From: Littorina saxatilis
Lineage: Eukaryota > Mollusca > Gastropoda > Littorinimorpha > Littorinidae
Direction of reading: 5' to 3'
Length of the DNA stretch: 64,000 nucleotides
NCBI RefSeq assembly: GCF_037325665.1
Contig: NC_090252.1
Coordinates: forward strand, 17,891,586 to 17,955,585
Shown here: in pieces, positions 51,598-63,531 of the stretch
Layout: every line of letters begins with the position of its first letter
How positions within the stretch are numbered: the stretch's first letter is position 1
Program-made: the position numbers and the translations under genes
The notes under the pieces: generated by a model
The model's database searches: none
The model's input: only the letters and a program-made list of their open reading frames with translations
Told to the model about the DNA's origin: nothing

Positions 51598-52565
51598 AAT
51601 AATAATAATGCAAACTTTTATAGCGCTATTCTAGAAAATTGTCTACTCTTAGCGCTTTACAATACATACATCGACCAAGCATACTATACACGCACAGGCA
51701 AAGAAACCGACCAAACATAACCAACAAACTATACATGCACAGGCAAAGAAAACGACCAAACATACAATACACGCACAGGCAAAAATAACGACCAAACATA
51801 AACAAACATACTATAACCAAACATAACCAACATACTATACGCGCGCAGGCAAAGAGAACAATCAGCACATATAATTATTACTGACATCTAATAATGCAGG
51901 CATACAGTGACAATCCAATACACAGCCTAAGCACAAGAACCACAATAGGCTTCTATATAAAAACGTGTCAACAGTACTATTTACACACACACAGACAGTG
52001 CTGACACAAAGCGCAGAAAATATATATACGCGTTATTTTAGGCACTAGGTAGGGGGTGAGGTGGGGCAGGATGGGGTGGGTGGGGAGATGCTGGAGGGGA
52101 AATCACTTGCGCTGGAAGAGGTGTGTTTTGAGATTTGTCTTGAATGTAGTGAGAGAATCTGTGTGTCTGAGAGGCAGAGGTAATCTATTCCAGGTCACAG
52201 GGGCTTGATAGGCGAAGGACCTCTCGCCACATGTCTTTGTTTGCACTGTGGGGAGTCGGAAGAGTCGAGTGTCGGCGGCAGAGCGAAGCTGACGAGAGGG
52301 GGTGTAGAGATTGAGGAGTTCTGACAAGTATTCTGGGGCAGAACCAGAAACGACGGCAAAAGAAAGAGAGGAGAGTTTGTATTCGATCCTTTTAGTGATA
52401 GGCAGCCAGTGTAGAGAGTGAAGAAGGGGTGTGGCGTGTTCATACTTGGAAGATTTGAAGACCAGGCGGGCAGCGTTATTTTGGATCCTTTGAAGTCTAT
52501 CTAAAAGGTACTTAGGAAGACCGGCCAGGAGAGAATTGCAATAATCTATCTTTGAGAGGACTAAT
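51598..52565 (-). mobile_element. CR1/L2-like LINE 3' end with (AAT)n tail, B-only
   Basis: 968 bp. Copy A reads TTTGGTTCAATCATTG with no insertion. The minus strand encodes the reverse-transcriptase C-terminus (ERSFAYQAPVTWNRLPLPLR, then FKTNLKTHLFQRK and stop). The inverse (AAT)n tail is at the left. It is 5'-truncated. Confidence 0.88.
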
Positions 52566-52723
52566 CATTGTTTCGGTTTGTTGCTTATATCTTTTCCTTG
52601 CGATACCTGTCTGTCAATCGAGCAGCATTTTCAAGTGGCCCAAGTCACTGCTCAGACAAAATGAACATTAAAGTTAAGTGGCAACATTTTCTCATTATTT
52701 TGGGGGGAATTTCGTTAGTCAAG

Positions 52724-53153
52724 ACATAGACCATTTATCCTGGACCGCCAACTAGCTCTCTCTCCGCTCTTTCTCTCTATTACGAGGTAGCGGCCTCTCG
52801 CATTTAAGAACCTACGCTTACATGGCCTTTCAGAAATCAGAGGGATGCCATATGCGGTGTCGATTGTAAACATGGACGAAGTTGCCGAGGTAAGTTCTGA
52901 AAATGCTAAAATGAACTCAGCTAAAGTGCATATGGAACATGTTTTTCGATGAGTTTTGTTAAGGTTAGTTTGGAGTTTTGGAAAATTCAGTTCATTGTCA
53001 CTTCCCATTGTCACAAATAACTAGAGTGTGCTTTTTTTTTTCACTGTCTTCGAATCGCTGGCCTTTCAAACCGGACGCTAAGCGCCCCTGAAAGTCGAGC
53101 GTCGTAACCTCGAAGGGTCACGTGACGAGTTGGCGGTCCAGGCCATTTGGTCT
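52724..53153. mobile_element. MITE with 29-bp inverted ends, copy B
   Basis: Allele of 11336-11765 in the same setting. Confidence 0.75.
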
Positions 53154-53430
53154 ATGGTCAAGATCAGCACTAAAAAAGTGAGTATGATTAAACCACAATT
53201 GTGCTCAATAACAGTGATTTCAATCAAAATAGAAATGTCAGAACCACAGGTCGTGTAAACTGAAAGAGTGGGAAAGCTCTAAGAAAAATTCAGCCACAAT
53301 ATTCATTTTACACCCCTTTCAAAAAATAAAATACATGAGTCAGTATCACTACCAAGTTTTGAAATCGTCACTCATGCAATGTTGAACGTTACTGTGTGTG
53401 TGGCAGGATGACTTGAGTTCACTGTACCTT

Positions 53431-53880
53431 ATAATAATAATAATACGAATATTTGTAACGCGCACATATCTCACCAACAGGCGACTCAAAGCGCACACTT
53501 ACTCATTCACACACACGGAGACCTTAAAGTCACTAACAGTAACACACACACACCATCAACCATTAAATATGTACAGTTATACAGGGTGGGATGGGGTGGG
53601 CAGTGTAGAATGCATGGATTATTTGGAAAAAAGGAATGTCTTGAGTGCAGATTTGAATGATTTGAGGGACTGTTGTTGTCGGAGGGGGAGAGGTAGTGTG
53701 TTCCATTGGCTAGGTGCTTGGAAAGAAAATGAGCGTTGACCTACTGTTTTGAGTTTGGTGTGGGGGATGTTGAGCTTAAGCTAGGAGTCGGCAGATGATC
53801 TGAGTGCTCGTGGAGGGACATAGAGAGAGAGAGAGTCAGAGAGATAGGCAGGGGCGAGACCATGGAGGCATTTGTAGGTT
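53431..53880 (-). mobile_element. CR1/L2-like LINE 3' end with (AAT)n tail, copy B
   Basis: Allele of 12041-12497 with a shorter tail. The minus strand again shows CLHGLAPAYLSDSLSL. Confidence 0.7.
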
Positions 53881-53881
53881 G

Positions 53882-54203
53882 GTTTGTTTGTTTGTTTGTT
53901 TGTTTGTTTGCTTAACGCCCAGCCGACCACGAAGGGCCATATCAGGGCGGTGCTGCTTTGACTTATAACGTGCGCCACACACAAGACAGAAGTCGCAGCA
54001 CAGGCTTCATGTCTCACCCAGTCACATTATTCTGACACCGGACCAACCAGTCCTAGCACTAACCCCATAATGCCAGACGCCAGGCGGAGCAGCCACTAGA
54101 TTGCCAATTTTAAAGTCTTAGGTATGACCCGGCCGGGGTTCGAACCCACGACCTCCCGATCATGGGGCGGACGCCTTACCACTAGGCCAACCGTGCGGGT
54201 GCA
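53882..54203 (-). mobile_element. tRNA-derived SINE with (AAAC)n-type tail, copy B
   Basis: Allele of 12498-12808 with a longer GTTT tract. Confidence 0.85.
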
Positions 54204-54348
54204 TTTACTGATAGGTGAGAGTGTTGATTGTGTATGTGATACGGTAGACATACAATAGAACTCACCTTTAAAGACCCTCTGATTTAACACTTTCTACCCC
54301 ACCAATGTTGACCACGTCTTTTTTTAGCCGAGACTAGCTGTACTGCAG

Positions 54349-54954
54349 CTCCCATGGGGTCGCCTTCACGCGGCGGGAGCGTTTAAACAGAGCTACCCCA
54401 CCCCTTTACTTCTCTTCTTTTGTCTTATTTCTGCCTTACCAGTCCTTTCACCTATATTTCCTTCCAAGAAAACTCTCCCTACTATTCCCTGCAGTTTTCC
54501 AATTCTTTTCTTGTTGTCTTATTTCTACCTGACTGGATCCATCACCTTTATTTCACTTACCAAAAGTCTTCTTTTCCACATGCTTATTTCTCTGCACCCC
54601 GCATGTCGTAAGAGGCGACTGGCGGATTCTGTTTCTCCTTTTGCCCTTGTTGGGTGGTTCTTGTGTAGAATGTGGTCAATGTTTGTAAAGATTTTGGTCA
54701 GGCAGTGTGTGGGAGGTGTTTGGTCCTTTGTACTGGAAACTTGCATTCTCCCAGTAGGGTCATGTATTGTGCTGCGTTGCGGGCCCCTGGAGCAATTTTT
54801 TGATTGGTGCTTTTGTGAACAAGAAACACTTGACGGGTTGCTCTATCCCATCTCCCCCCTTTCCCCTATCCCATCTCCCCCCTTTCCCTCGTCGCGATAT
54901 AACCTTCGTGGTTGAAAACGACGTTAAACACCAAATAAAGAAAGAAAGAAAGAA
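54349..54954 (+). mobile_element. SINE-like element with (GAAA)n tail, B-only
   Basis: 606 bp between AGCTGTACTGCAG repeats (54336-54348 and 54955-54967). Copy A has one AGCTGTACTGCAG (near 12939). The 5' end is CTCCCATGGGGTCGCC. The 3' end is the GTTGAAAACGACGTTAAACA family also seen at 2331 and 10423. Confidence 0.92.
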
Positions 54955-55093
54955 AGCTGTACTGCAGCAGGTCACTCAGAATTGTAGTAACTGTGTAGCA
55001 ACACGCTGGAATGAAGGCGTTAGGTCCACGTTACCGGAAGCGACTGAAGCTAACAGTCTGATCGGATATATATCAGATAGAGCCATAATTATG

Positions 55094-55352
55094 TGACCCT
55101 CCACCCTCCACCACGAAATGAGTCGCATGTCACCTCGCGCGGTTCTGCGCTAGGCTTAATATATAAGTCCGGGGAGTGTCTGGTAACAGTGTGATGGTCA
55201 CCTTAGTCACAGGCTTATAACTCAAACAGTGTTCGCTCTTTTCTAAAACGGGTTTCACCACTGGATAGAGCATAAAACACTCTTTAGGAAAATGTAAAAA
55301 ATGAAATTCATGCAAAGGTGACATGCGACTTATTCCGTGGTGGAGGGTCACA
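55094..55352. mobile_element. Tc1/mariner-type MITE, copy B
   Basis: Allele of 13088-13340 with a short extra CCACCCT repeat in the left arm and one changed flanking base. Confidence 0.8.
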
Positions 55353-55616
55353 AATTATGAGTGGGTACTGATATATCTGTACCTGGGAGACAATGAGTTA
55401 AGACTATACATCTCTTTTAAAACCCTGTTTTCTCAGACTTTCTGTGCAAAACCTTTGTAAATGTACCCCTGGTTTAAGACTCACTCTTTCTTTAGTGTCC
55501 CCACCAATGTCAGTGTTAAAATCAGGTCTTGTGGAGCTATGCACAGTCCTAATCTTGTAAACGACTCCGTGACATTTGGCTCACCATCCATTATTTTTCT
55601 GAACCGCTTTTACACA

Positions 55617-55783
55617 CAGGGCCGGACCAAGTTCGTTTTAGGGGGGGGGAGGGGTTCCAACTGAAGGGAGGGGTCCAGAGTCTACATTTTTTTCTCTGAG
55701 AGGTACATTGGATGGCCAGGGGGGGGGAGGGGGGGGGGGGTTCCGGAACCCCAGGAACCCCCCCCCCCCCAGATCCGGCCCTG
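55617..55783. mobile_element. MITE with CAGGGCCGGA ends, B-only
   Basis: 167-bp member of the family at 23914. It is flanked by ACACA (55612-55616 and 55784-55788). Copy A has the single site TTTTACACAGGATAAA near 14104. It is inserted in the opposite orientation to its relative. Confidence 0.85.
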
Positions 55784-56207
55784 ACACAGGATAAAAATCT
55801 TCCCTCCATTTGTATTATAAAAGGAGATTCCACTCTAACAGTGAAGCCTTAAAAAAAAACCTAAAAAAAACAGGTAGACTGCTGACGTTCCGAAACAAAT
55901 CATCAACAACACAAGAATTGTAATGATTCCGTTCCTAGAGTTCCTTCCCCTTTTTGCGTGTTTCCCCTCCATTTTCTTTCAAACCTTGTTCGTTCCGTGT
56001 TGCGTCTGCATTGTGTTGTCTTTTGTGTTCTTGTTTTTCCTGATGAAGCTTCCAGAAGCGAAAATTCGTTATCGTCTTGTGTCGTCTTTGTATCGGTGAG
56101 TACAGTAGATCTAATCCTTTGTTTTGTACCTTTGTTCATCTTACCACAGTCACTTCGTTGTTTAGATCTTAATTCTAACAAAACAAGACATTCACATGTA
56201 GGCCTAC

Positions 56208-56257
<50 letters not shown>

Positions 56258-57815
56258 GATAGCTTATATAGCGCCGCTTCACAAATTTAACTATGCTCTT
56301 AGCGCTGTACATCGAGATATAACAATTTCAATAATATAAATACAAAGATGATATTATAATAATACACATTTACAAATATCACTCACGTGCATACATCCTC
56401 GTGCATACCACGCGCATACACACTCCCACTCATTAACAAGTGCTTCCATCCCCCTGCCACCGAGATGTTCATATACCCCCCTGGACAAGCTCACATCAGG
56501 GGCCAGTTTCATAAGCCAGAAACACAGTCGACCAACTGCAGTTGTCCGAGAGAACCACAGTAATCCGACGTCATCGGGTTTCACGAACAAAATTTCAGTC
56601 GGCCGACTGCGGGTCGTCTCACCGGAAGTCGACCAAACACGGCGATGCTCTCCCCCCAACACTGTGTTCGGCTTACTGCGGTAAACCGAAAATAAATGTA
56701 ATTATCCGCACAGTCAATGGCAGAATGCTCACACTTTTTTGGATTGTGAGCCAAACCTTGTGATTGTTCTTCGAAATTTATCTATCATGACGCAGTAATC
56801 CAGGAGACAAGTCAGGGTTATGTCTTGAAGACGTCACATTATGGCGTAAGAGGGTTAGACGTCACGCGAAGCAATTACTGAAAGTCTCGGTCATTGTTAT
56901 TTTGAGCGGGTCGAGACTATTTTTTTCTTCGAAATCGGCCATTTCCACGTGCGAATGAGCAAACGGAAGTGGTAATGTTGCTAAATTTAGCCTTCGACTT
57001 GGCCATTCGGATTACTGTACAGTCGGTCGACTGCGGTTGTCCGCGGGTGACGGTGATTCGCTCATGAAACGCGCTTTTCGGTGACCCGGCGATCAACCAC
57101 AGTCGATCGACTGGGCAGTCGATCGACTGTCAGTCGGTTCACTGCTATCTTATGAAACTGGCCCCATGTCCGTCTCCTCTCTGGACTGTACATACACTCA
57201 GCAAGAAAAAGAAAGACTAAATGCAAATTTCATACAGAACCCTATAGCTCAATCAAAGCTGAAGCAACTATACAAAAAAAGACACATTCAAACAACAAAT
57301 CTAACTTCACCTCTAACAGTCTATAAAGATGGCAAGGACAATTTACAAGGATTCGCGAAAAAGGTGCGTTTTAAGGGAACTGCGGAAAGAGTCCTTAGAA
57401 GCAGAATGGCGAACGGAGGAAGGGAGAGAATTCCAGACAATGGCAGCCGCAGAAGCAAACGAGCGATTTCCAAAAGAAGGCAAGCTTCGCTCGAGAGTTT
57501 CCAGTTTGCGACTGTCAGCGCGTGAGCGGAGGTTGTAGTCAGAGGGATTGTCATATGTGACGAGCAGTTCCTTGAGGTATTTAGGGCCATCTTCAAATTT
57601 GGCAGAGAAACAGATACAAGCAAGCTTGTATCTGATACGAGCGGACACGGGAAGCCAATGAAGGGAACGAAGAAGTGGTGTGACATGATCAAACTTCTTA
57701 GAACGATATATCAATTTGGCGGCAGAGTTTTGTACCTTTTGGAGTGACTCGACAAGTTTTTGATCACAGCCATAGAACAGGCTGTTGCAATAGTCTATTC
57801 TGGCAATGGTCCTAA
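56208..57815 (-). mobile_element. CR1/L2-like LINE 3' end with (ATT)n tail, B-only
   Basis: The minus strand encodes ARIDYCNSLFYGCDQKLVES, LRSLHWLPVSARIRYKLACI and WNSLPSSVRHSASKDSFRSS then LKTHLF, the reverse-transcriptase C-terminus. The (AAT)n tail is at 56208-56257. The 3' UTR is split by a MITE (56499-57165). Confidence 0.88.
56499..57165. mobile_element. MITE with GGGGCCAGTTTCATAA ends
   Basis: 16-bp perfect inverted termini. It interrupts the LINE 3' UTR, as comparison with 39030-39060 shows. The interior has many CAGTCG/CGACTG words and a GTCTCGGTCATTGTTATTTT segment shared with H2 elements. The target duplication is unresolved. Confidence 0.8.
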
Positions 57816-57825
57816 TGGCGGACAA

Positions 57826-58120
57826 ACAGACGCATAAATGAAGCGAAAACTTCACAGAAAGCGTTTATTGTGTTCAGTCTCTGACAAGAGGGTCAGAGCA
57901 ACACAACTTAAAACAAAAAAATAAAAAAATAATAAAGTAGGCGTGTGCCTGTGAGTGAGAGCTACAGTAGCACCATGTCACGATGTTTATGAATACCATT
58001 GTGCAGTTTACTTCCTGGTGTGGAAATAGCTGAGTGTATTCTGTGCGCCAATAGGTGTCAAAACGCACATTCGAACACTGCTTGAATGATGGCTTAATGT
58101 GAGTGTAACATCATTCAAAG
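57826..58120 (+). other. Intergenic sequence, copy B
   Basis: Counterpart of 22784-23080. Nothing recognised. Confidence 0.5.
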
Positions 58121-58141
58121 TTTATACTACAGGACACGTAC

Positions 58142-58332
58142 TTACTGATAATGCGCATACACGCGCACTAACTGCACACAGGTACGCGTGTCTATGCACT
58201 GGAACGCCCGGCACGCACTGGCGCGTACACACGCACGCACACACGTGCTTGCAAGCACTCGCGCGCGCTTACACGGACGCACACACCCACGCGCAAGCAC
58301 GCACGTACGCACGCACGAACACACACACACCC

Positions 58333-58364
<32 letters not shown>

Positions 58365-58425
58365 GCAGGCACATTCGCACACACATACGTACGCACACGT
58401 ACACACACACACACACACACAAAAC

Positions 58426-58488
<63 letters not shown>
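58142..58488 (+). repeat. CA/CGCA-rich array, copy B
   Basis: Allele of 23100-23487 with different repeat lengths. Confidence 0.95.
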
Positions 58489-58489
<1 letters not shown>

Positions 58490-58905
58490 CTATGTTACAG
58501 TCAAATATCACACTACAAGTAGTTGTCGTGCAAGTGGGATGTCGCAGGTTGTAGACAAGAAATTCAGTCGTAGTCGTCAGTAACAGCAGGAGTGTTTGAG
58601 TGTGAGGATCGCGTCATGCGCCTGTGGCCACAGCGACCAGGAAGAAAAGTCACTACTTTTGGCAAGCTGCAGCGTAAAGCTGAGAGAGAGAAAAAATGCA
58701 TGATACATTTTAGAAAGTCGCACAACAAGTTTTAATCCCAGCAGCACCCTTCGTGCACAATGTGGATCACAATCAGCGATATTTTTAATGCTCTTCATAC
58801 CTTGTTTTTCTGTTCAAATGTTTAACAAAAGCTGTTGGCGCCTTACTTTTGCCGTGTCTTTACAAAAGGAATAAAGTGCAACACATCTTGTTTCAACTTG
58901 TCACA

Positions 58906-59094
58906 CAGGGCCGGATCTGGGGGGGGGGGGGGGGGGGGGGGGGGTTCTAGGGGTTCCGGAACCCCCCCCCCCCCCCCCCTGGCCATCCAACGTACCTCTC
59001 AGAGAAAAAAAAATGTGGACTTTGGACCCCTGCCTTCTGTTGGAACCCCCCCCCCCCCCCCCCCCCCCCCTCAAACGAACTTGGTCCGGCCCTG
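58906..59094. mobile_element. MITE with CAGGGCCGGA ends, copy B
   Basis: Allele of 23914-24098 with different G/C tract lengths. Confidence 0.8.
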
Positions 59095-59338
59095 TCACAA
59101 AGCGTGCTGGCACTTGAACTGATATTTTGACTGCACACACTGTGACCTAACACTGTCTCATTTATTAAAAGGCCCACTCCGCCCGGTGAAAACACTTCGC
59201 CTCACTGTCTCAGATGACTGTGAACAGGCTGTAACGTGGGATAAGACCTTCCTTCCACTTGGTCACATACCAACATTGCACAGCCTGGGTGCTCCCCGTG
59301 CACAGTGGGGATGTCTATGAATTAATTTCGTAAACGCC

Positions 59339-59560
59339 CTGTGTGTGTGGGGGTGGGGGGGGTGGTGTTTGTGTGTGGGGGTGTGTGTGGGGGGGGGTGG
59401 GTGTTTGTGTGTGTGGGTCGTGGTGTTTGTGTGTGTGTGTACATGTGTGGGGGTGTGTGTGTGTGGGGGGTGGTGTTTGTGTGTGTGCGTGTGTGTGGTG
59501 TTTGTATGTGTGTGTGTGTGGGGGGGTGGGGGGTGGTGGTGTTTGTGTGTGTGTGGTGTT

Positions 59561-59592
<32 letters not shown>

Positions 59593-60130
59593 GTGGTGTT
59601 TGTGTGTGTGTGTGTGTGGTGTTTGTGTGTGTGTGTGTGTGCGTGTGTGTGTGTGTGCGTGTGTGGGGGGAGTGGTGTTTGTGTGTGTGTGTGTGTGCGT
59701 GTGTGTATGTGTGTGTGTGTGTGGGAGGGTGTGTGTTTGTGTGTGTGTCTATGTGTTTGTGTGTGTGTGTGGGAGGGTGTGTGTTTGTGTGTGTGTGTGT
59801 TTGTGTGTGTGTGTTTGAGTGTGTGTGTGTGTGTGTGTGTGTGTGTTTCTGTGTGTTTGTGTGTGTGTTTGTGTGTGTGTGTGTTTGTGTGTGTGCGTGT
59901 GTGTGTGTGTTTGAGTGTGTGTATTTCTGTGTGTCTGTGTGTGTGCGTGTGTGTGTGTGTGTGTGTTTGTGTGTGTGAGAGTGTTTAATGTGTGTGTGTG
60001 TGTGTTTGTGTGTCTGGGTGTATGTGTGTTTGTGTGTGTGTGTGAGGGGGAGGGTATGCGTGTGTGTGTGTGTGTGTGTGTATGTTTGTGTGTGTGAGAG
60101 TATGTGTGTGTGTAATAGTGTATGTGTGTG
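59339..60130 (+). repeat. TG-rich array, copy B (left part)
   Basis: Counterpart of 24357-25296. It is interrupted by a LINE at 60131-62968 and resumes at 62972-63023. Confidence 0.97.
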
Positions 60131-62968
60131 AATAGAATAGAATAGAATAGAATAGAATAGAATAGAATTTATTGTCATCAACCCTTAAGGATATTGACAC
60201 AAGTTGTACAATAACTGAATGGATAAATAATGTACAAATTATTTCATTCAATATTGAAACAATTAAAAACAAAGGCTCCAAGCAATTTTTGAATTTTTTC
60301 GTCTTTTTTAAATAACAGATCGCTTGGTTTCCTTAAGTCACAGTTTGATACTTCTTCTTCTACTAACTTTTTTCTAATATTGTTAAATTTCTTGCAATTG
60401 TCTAGAAAATGTAGCTCATCTTCAATTACATTACATGTATTACAGAGGCGATTCTCTCGCAATATTCCTCTATGACGCCCAGTCTCAATTTTTAAAGAAT
60501 GTGTGCTTGTTCTTAATTTTGCTAGAGCTTTTCTATGATTTATATTTGAAATATAAATTAAATAGGCTTGTATTGTGTATCGTTCTGTAATTAGTGAATA
60601 AAACTCAAGTCTTGAACATTTTTCAGATTTTTTGTTTTTCCAAAATAAAACGTATTCATTCATAATTTTTTGTTGTATAGCAAATTGTAATTTATTAGCA
60701 TTAAATGTAAATTGGTTTTTCCAAACATGCTCAAATCCTACAAGTGATAATAATTGTTTAATAAATTGCAACCATGGACTTGTTTTAGAGCTAGATATCA
60801 TCAAACTGTATAAATGATGTAATAAAGACTGTTGATTTGAATCTAAGATATGTCCCCAAAATCCTATGACTTGTGATATCATCTTTATGAGTTGTTCTTC
60901 AGTACTGGTGACAGAAAGGGGGAAAAGTGGTCAAAATTCAAATCTCTAGTTTTGTTTTTGAAATATTGCTTTTCATAAAGCAGAAATACTGTAGTATCTG
61001 TTGTACATAAGAAAAAATCACTGGTTCACATGGTTCCTACATAATCTAACTTTTAAAACTGGTTCTTGTGTGTCTGTGTGTATGTTTGTATGATGACGAT
61101 AGGACCCGAAACGGCTGCACGGACTGAGACAGGAATTGCAGAGAATGTTCTTTGCCACTCGAGTCGTGTCATAAGGTACTTTTGGAATAGCAAATTTGAA
61201 AGGATTCTTCAAAAAACGGCGGAAAACATTATATACCCTGTGAGCTATCGAGGATCCTCCCCGTCTGGGCTGTCGAAACATGGTCTTGTTAAAAGACGTT
61301 TTCAAATGCGGTTAACGGGGAGATACACTCGAAGCACATTTAGCGAAGTTATGTTGCCAAATCATCAAAGATCAACATTTCACTACACGGATCGATGCAC
61401 ACAGTCGAAATAGATGTGACTTTCACACGACCGAAGACTACTTACTAGCAGCCTAGCAGACGACAAGATCTAAATATTTAGATCAGTGTAAGAGCAATCC
61501 GTTGAAGAACAGTTACTCCGCTTATTCGTCTTCAGTTAAGCTTATTTCCCCTGCCATAAGTTTCCTTGCAGATCTGCAGTCGCGTAGTGAAATGAACTAG
61601 TGTCATCGGAAGATTCTTCTCAGTCAATGATCAAAGCACAGTAAGTTCTATGCTGACAAAAGTCACTTTCGGACAAAACGACGATTGACTTAATTTATGA
61701 GCCCAAAGGTAACAATATCGACAAGAATGTACGCATTTGACATTAAATGAAACATTCATAGACAGTTTCCAACTCACCAGATCTGCCAAAGAGCCGTCAT
61801 TCGTGAAAAAACGATGATTTTAATCAGACAGGTATCGGAAACAAGCCTTGGTCACCTGCGTTATTCCTTCCAAGGCGACGTGACGGCGCCACATTTGTTT
61901 GTTTATGGCTGTTTATCGCGAAACAACACAGTTGAAATTTGTGTGTAAAATACCACAAATATGTGGTGAATCAGTTCGTCATCTGCGTTTCGATTGTAAT
62001 TAAGTCAGATTGGAGTTACTTTGAATCGAAGGCGAGGGTAACCTGCGTTATTTGTGGGACATCGTGAACAAATTTGATTGCAATATTTTATACAGAAAGT
62101 AAATTTCAATGATTCTGGCTCAGACTTGTAGATCTGTTATGCAGTGTGTTGGTAGTGTATCTGCTTTTCTGCTATGAAGCTCATTTGGAGTGATACGCTG
62201 ATCGAAGTGGGGTACCCTATGTGGGACATCAGCCGTATGCAGATTACGCCTCAGAACACTCTCGCATTTCACAAAGACAACAATAATTTGCAACATTTCA
62301 AGAACTGCATCAGTTTTATTAGATACTATTTCAACAACAACAGCACAAACACGACTATTATCAACAACACAGAACGGGAGGTAAGTCTTCAAAGACGCAC
62401 CAAGTGTGCGTTCCCGTTTTTGGACGCCATTTTTGCAGGCATTTTCACAGTAAATCTTAATATTTCCATATCTATTGAATGATTTTGGTATTTTCTTTGA
62501 TTGTGCCGATTCTCCTATCTCTCTGGCATGTACTGGGTGCTTTGTGACCAGTTTCTCCCCTAGACTGTATTGAAAAATGCGTCCGTGTGAGCTGACCCCC
62601 ACTTGTGACCAGTAGCAAAGAACAACTCTTATACTTAGTGGAAATCTTCCCAACTCTCCTAAAACTGGAAGCCACATTGCTTTCTTGTGTACTCCTAAAA
62701 TAAATCTACAAAATTTTATATGTGTAGATTCACTTGGACATTTATTTGATAAGCAATTCTCAAAAACTGAATGAAGATTTGAGATATCTTTCTTGTTAGT
62801 AAAATTATATGGAAACCAAACCTCAGCTCCATATGTTAAAATTGGATGTACTAACATGTCAAATAGATGTAGTATAGTTTCTGTCTGAACATTTTCATTT
62901 ATAAATGCTTTACTAAGATAATACGCTGCTTTGTTACCTTGCTTATTCAAATGATCTTGCGTTAATTA
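60131..62968 (-). mobile_element. LINE 3' half with (CTATT)n tail, B-only, interrupted
   Basis: It sits inside the TG array. The inverse tail (GAATA)n is at 60131-60167. Minus-strand coding at 62480-62950 has LFDMLVHPILTYGAEVWFPY and RFILGVHKKAMWLPVLGELG. That at 60244-60882 has ALAKLRTSTHSLKIETGRHR and LCNTCNVIEDELHFLDNCKK. These are C-terminal parts of a non-LTR reverse transcriptase protein. Roughly 61025-62470 does not belong and looks inserted. Confidence 0.85.
61025..62470. other. Unidentified segment inside the LINE
   Basis: About 1.4 kb separating two parts of one LINE coding region. No recognisable protein, tail or clear inverted ends were found. The exact limits are uncertain. Confidence 0.45.
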
Positions 62969-62971
62969 AAT

Positions 62972-62972
62972 G

Positions 62973-63023
<51 letters not shown>
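62972..63023 (+). repeat. TG array, copy B (right part)
   Basis: (GT)n followed by TATATATGTGTTTAAG, as at the end of the copy A array. Confidence 0.95.
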
Positions 63024-63030
<7 letters not shown>

Positions 63031-63531
63031 GTTTAAGAAATAAATCCACCACAGCAATCCGGCATGTTGTTGATTTGTGTTATGTGCCCAAGTGGATTAT
63101 TGATCTCATCCCGTGCAAAACCCAGGCCAGATCAGAGACCGGTGAAGCTGAACTGTTAGCACGAGAAGGAGAATGTCTTTTATCAATGCCCTCAAAATGA
63201 ACCCTTTGCCTTCACACGCGATCTTAGAACAGGTGTAATAAATGAAACAGGAAGAAAATTGTTGTTTATAAACTTCAGAGTAAGAGTCTCCGTATAAGTG
63301 TGTGCGCGTCACAAACACCTGAAGATTTCGGGTATACGGGTGTGAGTCGGCGCATATGTGTATATTCGCTCGACGTGAAAGTATACATACTGACGGTGTG
63401 TGTCAATACGGACATGTACTGTAAGTAGCAGTTCAGTGCTGAAGACTTGATCAGCACAAACAGAGGTGTCGGTGTGATGAACGCTGCGACGAAGATTTAC
63501 AACAAAAAGGTAACACCTATGTAAGTGAAAA

